Source of the DNA: Candidatus Eiseniibacteriota bacterium
GTDB lineage: Bacteria > Joyebacterota > Joyebacteria > Joyebacterales > Joyebacteraceae
DNA length: 13,043 nt
Direction of reading: 5' to 3'
Assembly (NCBI GenBank): GCA_030609605.1
Contig: JAUWBY010000041.1
Coordinates: 1-13,043 of the forward strand
In this document: in pieces, positions 8,201 to 12,724 of the stretch
How the letters are laid out: each line of letters opens with the position of its first letter
How positions within the stretch are numbered: the stretch's first letter is position 1
Program-made: the position numbers and the translations under genes
The notes under the pieces: generated by a model
Databases searched by the model: none
The model's input: only the letters and a program-made list of their open reading frames with translations
What the model was told of the DNA's origin: nothing

Positions 8201-9599
8201 GGACACGTACATTGGTACGATTGCCCTTCTTGCGGACGGTGAGACTCAGTTCGACGATATAACGGTCAACATGGTCGTCGAAGAAGTCAAGGCGATGGAG
8301 ATCACGGATACGGACTACGACCTCGTGGCAGGTGTGATGGACTACGCTGCCGGTACCGGTGGTACCGGGACGGCGCAGTTCGAGATCTGCAACCTGGGTA
8401 ACTGTCCGATCGAGGATCTTGTTGCCTCAGTGACCCTGCCGGACGGTCTTGATGGTAGGGTGACGCTGGACGGAACACTCCCGTGGGAGGACTGTCTGGT
8501 TGGAGTTGTGGAGGTCGACTGGACCGACCCGGCTCTGAGCGGCACGTACACGGGCACCGTCACAGTTACGGACGGCACACTGGTTGACACGTTCACGCTC
8601 AACGTCGAGTGCTACACGGCCTTGAACGTTGCCGACAACATGTACAACGTTAACGGCAACATCATGGATCTGGCTCCGGCACCGGATGGTGTTCCGGTCA
8701 CGGGTCAGTTCGCGCTCGAGAACATCGGTAACGATGACATCGCGGGCATCGCTGGTGCACTCGTTGTCAGGAATCTTCCGGACGGCGTCAGCGCCACTGT
8801 TACGATAGGCACTACCTGTGATTGGGATGACGCCATCATTGGTACGGTCGGCGTAACGTGGAGCGACCCCGAGGTCGTCACCGGGCTGTACGAAGGCACG
8901 GTGGAGATCACGGCTGAAGGCGGGCTCTCGGACGTGTTCACAGTCCGTGTGTTCGTCGAGGCGCTCCCGTCGGTTGCCTTCTACACAGGTGACGTTGACG
9001 TGGAAGGTGTGGCAGGTGAGATAGTTGATGCGACGGTGACGGTGGAGAACACCGGCAACGTCGATATCGCCTCCGGTCTCGCGTTCACGATCGAGAGTCC
9101 TGATGGACTTCCGGGTCTTGTCGGAGCGACCGGCTCGATGATTCCGAGTGCGAACATCACATTCGATCCTGCAACTGCCGCGATCGCGGACGGTGCAACG
9201 GAGGACTTTGTCCTGCACATCACTGTTCCTGAGGGTCTCCTCGGTCAGGACTACGAGGGTGTACTGACTCTCTGGCTCGATGATGAGTACATGGATGAGG
9301 TTGACGTCACCGTGACGATCGAGCGCGGCGAAGCGATTGCGATCTACCCGAACCCGTACCGCATGTCTGAGTACGAGGGCGGCATCACGATCGCGCTTGG
9401 CGATGACAGGGGTGACCTCGTAGTGATGGTCTACGACATGTTCGGTGTTCTCGTCGCTGAGTTGGGTGGCGGCGAGCGCGGGGAGGTGCCGTGGGATCTC
9501 ACGAACGACGACGGCAAGACTGTTGCGAGCGGTATGTACATCGTGACGATCGACACCGGCGACGAGGTTGCTACGCGGAAGATCATGGTCATCAAGTAA
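2214..9599 (+). CDS. Giant secreted protein with thrombospondin type 3-like calcium repeats, Ig-like domains and a C-terminal sorting-type domain
   Basis: The predicted protein is 2461 residues. I chose ATG 2214 because AGGAGG (2201-2206) lies 7 bases upstream and a signal peptide follows at once: basic start, hydrophobic core at about 11-30, likely cleavage after PACA (A34). Residues 38 to about 1357 carry roughly 50 acidic loops of the form DxDxDGxxD (for example DTDGDGLPD), the calcium-binding pattern of bacterial thrombospondin type 3 repeats. These are often followed by the E.YGTDP-type linker. A 47-residue stretch (604-650) interrupts them. Residues about 1360-2370 are beta-rich Ig-like units of roughly 110 residues, marked by recurring GxYxGTVxV strands near 1674, 1998, 2111 and 2225. 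Residues 2377-2461 begin IYPNPYR and end ASGMYIVTIDTG...KIMVIK, like FlgD-Ig / type IX secretion C-terminal domains. It is probably a calcium-stabilised surface or released adhesin-like or structural protein. No catalytic domain was recognised, so its exact role is unknown. It appears to share a transcript with the PorV-like gene downstream. Confidence 0.9.
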   Translation: MARENRSDRSAFVALTSLFVVFSLMLVGAVPACAYYYDTDGDGLPDFYEIKHGLHGTVLDEGADWDGDGLTDVEEDVNGNGIVDVGETDPYNWDTDGDGISDGIEGLVDSIEDEDTLINALDLDSDGDGIPDGVEDANGNGVHEPQSPYFETNWLDADTDDDGLIDGLEAMYGCDPLDENTDDDGWNDFEEITYGTDPTNPDTDGDGRLDGIGNEDNADADGDGQINAVDFDSDNDGVTDSQEDYNENGVVDAGEIDPEMYDTDGDGFSDGYEIYHALSNPLSGEDADGDGWYDGEEITLYKTDPGDVDTDGDGISDTIENPQASPGRDTDGDGLIDALDLDSDNDGIDDEYEDVDGDGVVDAGETDPYDTDTDGDGIDDNAELQIYGSDPTDPNDPYDTDGIDPGDEIYVYKTNFDKDDTDGDGVVEGTSGSSDRVNANTDASRPLPFRDAMINALDRDADGDGIFDGDEATYGTNHQNWDSDGDGLIDGAEVWIWGTDPTDADSDDDGLTDGEEVNIYRTDPNNPNTDGDYVDDGVEVNDWGSNPLDPDTDGDGIIDGDTITGTYIAADGVTVENWSFTEDDTDSELGGDGLGNVLDPDSDWREWENPPSYVYLDFHDRTEIAYADYVAAKVARGARFHVGPLNPGEPDTDGDGYPDAQEVACGFDPLDASDFGDCSYTPDDFDGDGLFDLEEAVLEGTTPPTMHLTADYDGDGLTDGDEMHPTWWDIDGIPQLWPTDPMDDDMDNDLMDDDVEVLNGTNPHYADTDGDGITDYWENVRGYNPLDADMDDDNLYDGMEDVDYDGVLDTTETYPMDGDTDDDGVYDGDELAFGIDPRDMDSDDDTLIDGLEVGYHAGNIGGYTNPAVFGAGDQDPTTMTDPRLTDSDFDGYDDEVEDANGNGAYEPLLSETDAQDRDSDNDGLPDYYELAGNVASSPYAVGWIDNSLDLTDAFDEDTDGDGLEDGIEFAQMCDPNDTDSDGDGIVDGDEYYAYKTDPTNTDTDSDGCDENDTDPNDLENATADTDNDGINNAMDVDSDNDWVWDGDGDEDCAGVNDADSDGIPDILDNDTDNDNLSDRQEMGLDTWHEFADNDRDFDEDGILDGDEYYQVIHQPHTGAVDYRASDPKLFDTDRDGLHDGFEVGKMAGYPVDPIIGGTNPDPGVWDFDGTPNSIVYLYDSDYDGLSDFEEDADMDGDDTDIGILGTETDPEDDDTDNEGLIDGFEVWYGINPLSCDTDDDDLSDGLELGLLYYMGNDTSISNPCPSNRTDTVEDGAYMTDPDNDDTDNDGLLDGEEDEDGDGFRDGNDPYDTVSDWATTGETDPNEWDTDRGGVRDGDEVAAGDDPLLYTDGDLDIDIVLGCGGPGPVLATGDTLDIGSDAASAIPPGSSGTSQIGVWLTDAGFNPDPSDGPSAVSAIDSVYMRATSLHWAGPLWNGDAYSVPDTTTMHWIHYSYVSFDPPLFDLDGGGGSDEQCVDVTIDVPEGAMPGWYVGYVQAETRRAHLEQELPDDYIVLRVYVAPLKDIDICDDDDDPLGVGLASDPIDFPDPAALTEMHLMGAPMYPGTVTGMFRYANPNTNPDGMWPYPPHTPDLINDFNGFPATPYVNRTWDTNTLDPQGNVNLTYEIEAEYKWISGPMNPTSVISFDTPLVDHLDLSEVDSSYVYIDTTTLPYGLYEGTVRVFEDVHGVLVSDPPDGVWQSDEIYDTFTLKFYLALPDIDVDDDYANMAGNVMDIEVTPGDVDVMVGEFRVYAAGASTNVDDWDGPGTESILDLQYYDPTTDVLTKIPADGVSTPVSFWVYSPDGEYSIEILLDGTMGDTLLLNGPSKLYRLRVAEIPVDLPAGTYRTDHPASWAPGDGTVPICARGWASGMGWLAGEAGPAVVYDPDIDAVSELMDYFHLTVNVTAVIDVEFDSPLVVLTGEPGDEACNTATVNNIGNYLADDVHFEAPAYLMGDNTGIAVLGAILDFAPPSLSIPLGESDDVVICAAIPADQRADTYIGTIALLADGETQFDDITVNMVVEEVKAMEITDTDYDLVAGVMDYAAGTGGTGTAQFEICNLGNCPIEDLVASVTLPDGLDGRVTLDGTLPWEDCLVGVVEVDWTDPALSGTYTGTVTVTDGTLVDTFTLNVECYTALNVADNMYNVNGNIMDLAPAPDGVPVTGQFALENIGNDDIAGIAGALVVRNLPDGVSATVTIGTTCDWDDAIIGTVGVTWSDPEVVTGLYEGTVEITAEGGLSDVFTVRVFVEALPSVAFYTGDVDVEGVAGEIVDATVTVENTGNVDIASGLAFTIESPDGLPGLVGATGSMIPSANITFDPATAAIADGATEDFVLHITVPEGLLGQDYEGVLTLWLDDEYMDEVDVTVTIERGEAIAIYPNPYRMSEYEGGITIALGDDRGDLVVMVYDMFGVLVAELGGGERGEVPWDLTNDDGKTVASGMYIVTIDTGDEVATRKIMVIK
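2325..6270 (+). repeat. Region of about 50 degenerate Asp-rich coding repeats
   Basis: The DNA repeats short GAC/GAT-GGC-GAC units encoding DxDxDG loops, with near-identical copies such as GACACGGACGGCGACGG near 3140, 3200, 3325 and 4164. On top of the short unit is a longer period. The segment (I/L)NA(L/V)D(L/F)DSD recurs at 2565, 2889, 3219 and 3573, giving spacings of 108, 110 and 118 codons. All copies stay in frame and have diverged by substitution, which suggests old tandem duplication under selection to keep the calcium ligands. Confidence 0.85.
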
Positions 9600-9614
9600 G
9601 ACACTCTACTTGCA

Positions 9615-9642
9615 GGGAGCGGCGGTCGGCGCCGTCGCTCCC
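9615..9642 (+). promoter_or_regulatory. Strong intercistronic hairpin (attenuator or transcript-end structure)
   Basis: An 11-base-pair stem (9615-9625 with 9632-9642, one G-U pair, GC-rich) closes a 6-base loop. Only TT follows, not a run of T. It therefore lacks the usual tail of an intrinsic terminator. It may cause partial termination, protect the 3' end of the upstream message, or set the ratio of the giant protein to the PorV-like protein. It ends 9 bases before the AAGGAGG site of the next gene. Confidence 0.55.
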
Positions 9643-9665
9643 TTGCGAAGTAAGGAGGCTAAAGC

Positions 9666-10598
9666 ATGACTAAGAGGCTCGGTCTTCCTGCCTTGATCAT
9701 CATCGCCGCGATGCTGCTGTCAAGCGCTGCGTGGGCTGGCGATGGCAAGGCTGGAAGTACCTATCTTGATGTTTTTGCGATCGGTGTTGGGGCGGGCCCC
9801 AGTGCCATGGCAGCCTACACGGGCGCGCCTGGTGACATCTGGAGCTTGACCTACAACCCGGCCGGGCTGGCCAATATCGATCGGCTCAAGCTCGGTGTGA
9901 GCCAGATTGAGTGGCTCGAGGACACATCCTACAGCTATCTTGGCTTGGGACTCCCTCGGGGCGACGGCGGACTCGCGATGGGTCTGGCGTATTTCAATCT
10001 TGGTGGTGTTGAGGTGTTCAATGAGCATGGGACGGACATGGACGAGTCGGCGGAAGCCTATAACTTCGGTTTCATCGGTGGCTATGGATTCGATGTGCCG
10101 AACGTTTGCGGACTTGCAGCCGGTATTTCGGGTCACGTGATCCAGGCCAACTTCGATGATGAGACCTCGACGGCCATAGGTCTCAACCTCGGAGTGCTCT
10201 ACGGCATGATGGACGACCAGGTACACCTGGGCGTCGCCGTGAAGAACATGGGCACCAAGTTCAAGTTCGAGGGTGATGAGGACAGCCAGACGATGACGTA
10301 TGTCGGTGGTGTGTCCTACGCGACGGTTCCTGATCAGATCCCGAACGTGGGTCTTCTGGTTGGCGTCGACGCGATCATGCCACAGGATCAGGATATGCAG
10401 TTGAGCGTGGGTGGCGAGGTCTGGATCTATGAGATGCTGGCTCTCAGGGCCGGGTACAAGACCGGTTCGGAGATGGGGAACCTGAGCTACGGCGCGGGCT
10501 TCGCCTACAGCGATTTCCAGCTCGACTACACCTACACCGACTACGAGGATCTTGAGGCGACTCACAGGATCTCACTCACGATGGCGTTCGGGGACTAG
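9666..10598 (+). CDS. PorV/PorQ-family outer-membrane beta-barrel protein
   Basis: This 310-residue protein has a signal peptide (hydrophobic residues about 7-22, cleavage likely after AWA at A24). Next comes the family signature around residues 30-70: a short Gly/Ala-rich segment (VFAIGVGAGPSAMAAYTG) and the hallmark NPAGLA at 64-69. The rest alternates in the manner of beta-strands and ends with HRISLTMAFGD, a typical final barrel strand followed by an extra Gly-Asp. Family members are FadL-like outer-membrane barrels. In Bacteroidota, PorV carries type IX secretion cargo to the attachment complex, while many homologues in other phyla have no known role. The AAGGAGG at 9652-9658, 7 bases upstream, supports the start. 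It follows the giant secreted protein at a 66-base gap and precedes a terminator, so the pair probably forms a two-gene operon. The family assignment is firm, but a true type IX role is inferred. Confidence 0.85.
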   Translation: MTKRLGLPALIIIAAMLLSSAAWAGDGKAGSTYLDVFAIGVGAGPSAMAAYTGAPGDIWSLTYNPAGLANIDRLKLGVSQIEWLEDTSYSYLGLGLPRGDGGLAMGLAYFNLGGVEVFNEHGTDMDESAEAYNFGFIGGYGFDVPNVCGLAAGISGHVIQANFDDETSTAIGLNLGVLYGMMDDQVHLGVAVKNMGTKFKFEGDEDSQTMTYVGGVSYATVPDQIPNVGLLVGVDAIMPQDQDMQLSVGGEVWIYEMLALRAGYKTGSEMGNLSYGAGFAYSDFQLDYTYTDYEDLEATHRISLTMAFGD

Positions 10599-10630
10599 CC
10601 GGCCTCGAATCGACATCTATAATCCCGGAG

Positions 10631-10663
10631 AAGGGCGTGTCGTACGCGACGCGCCCTTTTCTG
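10631..10663 (+). terminator. Intrinsic terminator after the PorV-like gene
   Basis: A 12-base-pair stem (10631-10642 with 10647-10658, one G-U pair) closes a TACG tetraloop and is followed by TTCTGT. The stem can extend outward by A-T and G-T pairs. It lies 33 bases after the PorV-like stop codon and separates that unit from the cdd operon. Confidence 0.85.
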
Positions 10664-10678
10664 TATAGATATAGATAT
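10664..10678 (+). repeat. Short AT-rich tandem hexamer, possible -10 region
   Basis: The hexamer TATAGA occurs twice in tandem and is followed by TAT. Each copy matches four of six bases of the -10 consensus, but there is no good -35 at 16-18 bases upstream, where the terminator stem lies. If it is active, transcription would start upstream of the possible GTG starts for a longer Cdd. Confidence 0.3.
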
Positions 10679-10732
10679 GGAGAGCGCGTACCGGAGAGAG
10701 CCAGATACAGCACAGAGTGGGGGTGAATGACC

Positions 10733-10762
10733 TTGAACGTGTTCTTGGCCATATGCTACTAT
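10733..10762 (+). promoter_or_regulatory. Candidate extended -10 promoter for the cdd-rpiB-deoC operon
   Basis: TTGAAC (10733-10738) is followed after 18 bases by TACTAT (10757-10762), with TG one base upstream of the -10 (10754-10755). The start would be near 10769, about 70 nt before the cdd ATG. It has the same layout as the promoter at 1909-1938. This reading competes with the idea that the same DNA codes for an N-terminal extension of Cdd. Confidence 0.45.
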
Positions 10763-10839
10763 GCGCGTTGGATACCAGACGAAGTGGCACCGCCGTGGCC
10801 GACCGGAATACCGGGACAGACGGAAGGGGAGAGGGCGAG

Positions 10840-11235
10840 ATGACCGACGAACAGCTGCTGAGTCTGGCGAGGGACGTCAAGGAACGAGCGTACGCGCCAT
10901 ACTCGGGCTTCACAGTGGGAGCGGCGCTTCTGTCTCGCGACGGCCGCGTTTTCACCGCGGTCAATGTGGAGAACGCATCCATCGGTCTGTCGGTCTGCGC
11001 CGAGAGAAACGCGATAGCGAAGGCGGTCTCGGAGGGTGCACGGGAGTTCGAGACGCTGGCGATAGCGACCGACTCACCGGAACCGACCATGCCGTGCGGC
11101 ATGTGCAGGCAGGTCCTGTGGGAGTTCGCTCAGGATCTCAGGATAATAGTCGGGGGCGCCGACGGCTCATTTGTGACTACGACCATCGCGGAGCTCTTTC
11201 CGCAGCCGTTCACGACCTACAAGCTCTCCGGCTAG
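10840..11235 (+). CDS. cdd: Cytidine deaminase
   Basis: This cytoplasmic zinc enzyme deaminates cytidine and deoxycytidine to uridine and deoxyuridine, the first step of pyrimidine nucleoside salvage. From ATG 10840 the protein is 131 residues, the usual length for the small homotetrameric class. The substrate-binding FTVGAALL and NVENAS (N42, E44) are present. So are the zinc and proton-shuttle motif CAERNA (C53, E55) and PCGMCRQ (C86, C89), so all catalytic residues are intact. A purine-rich stretch, AAGGGGAGAGGG (10824-10835), can act as ribosome-binding site. The frame stays open upstream with GTG codons at 10717 and 10723. That longer form would add a helix-like start and a linker, discussed as a possible encapsulation peptide. 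Gene order with rpiB, deoC and a nucleoside phosphorylase fits a nucleoside catabolic operon. Confidence 0.95.
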   Translation: MTDEQLLSLARDVKERAYAPYSGFTVGAALLSRDGRVFTAVNVENASIGLSVCAERNAIAKAVSEGAREFETLAIATDSPEPTMPCGMCRQVLWEFAQDLRIIVGGADGSFVTTTIAELFPQPFTTYKLSG

Positions 11236-11276
11236 AGCGAGACGACAGGACAGAATCACCGACGGAAGAGGACGCC

Positions 11277-11870
11277 ATGCCAGTCGACCGGAGCGACGTC
11301 GAGCGCATAGTGCGGGAAGTTGTGAGCGCGTCGGGAAGCGCCGCCGCGAGCCTTTCCTCGGCCTCGCCGGACCTCTTACCCGGCCACCGTGGAGGCGTTA
11401 CTCCTGCCGATGGCAGCATCGCTCTTGGTTCCGATCACGGCGGGTTCGAGCTCAAGGAGATGCTGAAGAAGTACTTGAGCGAGGAGCTCGGCTATCGCGT
11501 AAAGGACGTGGGTACGCTCGACGGGTCTTCGTGCGACTATCCTGACTACGCGGCAGCAGTGGCGCGTGCTGTGGCGAACGGCGAGTGCGTCCGCGGCATC
11601 ATGATAGATGGGGCAGGCATAGGTTCGGCAATGGCCGCGAACCGCATTCCGGGCGTTCTCGCCGCCTGCTGTCACGGTATCTCGACCGTTGTCAACAGCA
11701 GGGAGCACAACGGCGCAAACGTACTGACGATGGGATCGACCGTTGTCGGTCGGGGCCTTGCGAGACAGATGGTCCGGACATGGCTCGCGACCCCGTTCGG
11801 TGGCGACAGACATGAGCGCAGGGTCAGGAAGATCCTGGCTTTGGAGAGCGAATGGAACGCGAAGAGCTGA
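11277..11870 (+). CDS. rpiB: RpiB/LacA-family sugar-phosphate isomerase with N-terminal encapsulation-type extension
   Basis: The family interconverts ribose-5-phosphate and ribulose-5-phosphate, or related sugar phosphates. The protein is 197 residues against about 145-150 for ordinary RpiB. The core begins near residue 47 with IALGSDHGGFELK (D53, H54). It continues with CDYPDYA, DGAGIGSAMAANR and the ring-opening segment NSREHN (H144), and ends with an R.RKI tail. Where E. coli RpiB has its catalytic cysteine, in ICGTG, this protein has Asp111 (IDGAG), so its base or substrate may differ. Residues 5-19 (RSDVERIVREVVSAS) form a probable amphipathic helix, joined to the core by a Ser/Ala/Gly/Pro-rich linker. 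This resembles microcompartment encapsulation peptides. ATG 11277 has a modest AGAGGA site (11267-11272), 41 bases after cdd. The frame is open further upstream inside cdd, but that part is an overlap artefact. The next gene overlaps its last 19 bases, indicating tight co-expression. Confidence 0.9.
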   Translation: MPVDRSDVERIVREVVSASGSAAASLSSASPDLLPGHRGGVTPADGSIALGSDHGGFELKEMLKKYLSEELGYRVKDVGTLDGSSCDYPDYAAAVARAVANGECVRGIMIDGAGIGSAMAANRIPGVLAACCHGISTVVNSREHNGANVLTMGSTVVGRGLARQMVRTWLATPFGGDRHERRVRKILALESEWNAKS

Positions 11871-12652
11871 TTGCGCGAGTGACCGATGAGGTAATGGCTC
11901 GGCTGAACGTGCCCGGTGTTCGCAGCGAGAGCACAAGCGACATCAACTCGATAATCGAATCGGGAGCGTCGCGTATCAGTTCGACATGTGGTGTCGACGA
12001 CGCCAGGCGAGAGCTGGCCGGGATCATCGATCACACGATTCTGAAACCGGCGGCGACGTCCGATGAGATCGCCGGGCTCTGCGATGAAGCCAAGCGTTGC
12101 AGCTTCGCGTCGGTCTGCGTCAATCCGACACACGTCTCCATTTGTGCGCAGCTGCTGCGCCTGACGAACGTCAAGGTGTGCACGGTCGTGGGCTTTCCTC
12201 TGGGCGCGAATCTCCCGGAGGTCAAAGCGTTCGAGACGGAGCGGGCGATCTCCGATGGGGCCCAGGAGATCGATATGGTCATCAACGTGGGAGCGCTCAA
12301 GTCGCGAAACTACGACCTCGTAGAGCGCGACATACGCGCCGTCGTCGAGGCGTGCAGGAGTATCGCGGTCTCGAAGGTGATCATCGAGGCGGCGCTTCTG
12401 ACGGACGAAGAGAAGGTCAAGGCCTGCCAGTTGGCGAAGGCGGCAGGAGCGGACTTCGTGAAGACATCGACGGGGTTCGGGCCCGGTGGCGCCACGGCCC
12501 ACGATGTTGCTCTTATGAGGTCAGCGGTGGGTGGTGAGATGGGGATCAAGGCCGCCGGTGGGATCCGGGACCTCGAGACAGCGCAGGAGATGGTGGAGGC
12601 CGGCGCAACACGCATAGGGGCGAGCGCGAGCGTGAAGATCGTCGGGTGCTGA
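11852..12652 (+). CDS. deoC: Deoxyribose-phosphate aldolase with N-terminal encapsulation-type extension
   Basis: The enzyme cleaves 2-deoxyribose-5-phosphate to glyceraldehyde-3-phosphate and acetaldehyde through a Schiff base. The protein is 266 residues, about 45 more than typical short bacterial DeoC. The TIM-barrel core starts at about residue 54 (LAGIIDHTILKP). It includes FASVCVNP, VGFPLG, EIDMVINVGAL (D141), the Schiff-base lysine K204 in FVKTSTGFGPGGAT and the second lysine K233 in GIKAAGGIRD, so catalysis should be intact. Residues 2-18 (EREELIARVTDEVMARL) are a predicted amphipathic helix, followed by a polar linker rich in Ser, Thr and Asp. This is the form of a bacterial microcompartment targeting peptide, and acetaldehyde is a usual microcompartment intermediate. 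ATG 11852 overlaps the end of rpiB and has GGAG (11843-11846) 5 bases upstream. A shorter start would remove the helix, but no comparable ribosome-binding site was seen for it. Confidence 0.95.
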   Translation: MEREELIARVTDEVMARLNVPGVRSESTSDINSIIESGASRISSTCGVDDARRELAGIIDHTILKPAATSDEIAGLCDEAKRCSFASVCVNPTHVSICAQLLRLTNVKVCTVVGFPLGANLPEVKAFETERAISDGAQEIDMVINVGALKSRNYDLVERDIRAVVEACRSIAVSKVIIEAALLTDEEKVKACQLAKAAGADFVKTSTGFGPGGATAHDVALMRSAVGGEMGIKAAGGIRDLETAQEMVEAGATRIGASASVKIVGC

Positions 12653-12684
12653 CGAGCGGGACGCCGAGGGAACTGTAGCGCAAG

Positions 12685-12704
12685 GACCGGCGGTATCGCC
12701 GGTC
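12685..12704 (+). promoter_or_regulatory. Hairpin between deoC and the phosphorylase gene
   Basis: A perfect 8-base-pair GC-rich stem (12685-12692 with 12697-12704) closes a GTAT loop. Outer G-T and A-T pairs are possible. Only a TT follows, so it is not a convincing terminator. It may modulate expression within the operon or stabilise the upstream message. Confidence 0.45.
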
Positions 12705-12724
12705 TTCCAGTTGGAGGCCGGACG

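Noticed and set aside
10761..11276. Upstream in-frame extension of rpiB through cdd
   Set aside because: This part overlaps the intact cdd gene in another frame and gives an Arg/Gly/Asp-rich non-protein-like sequence. ATG 11277 begins a plausible helix and linker.
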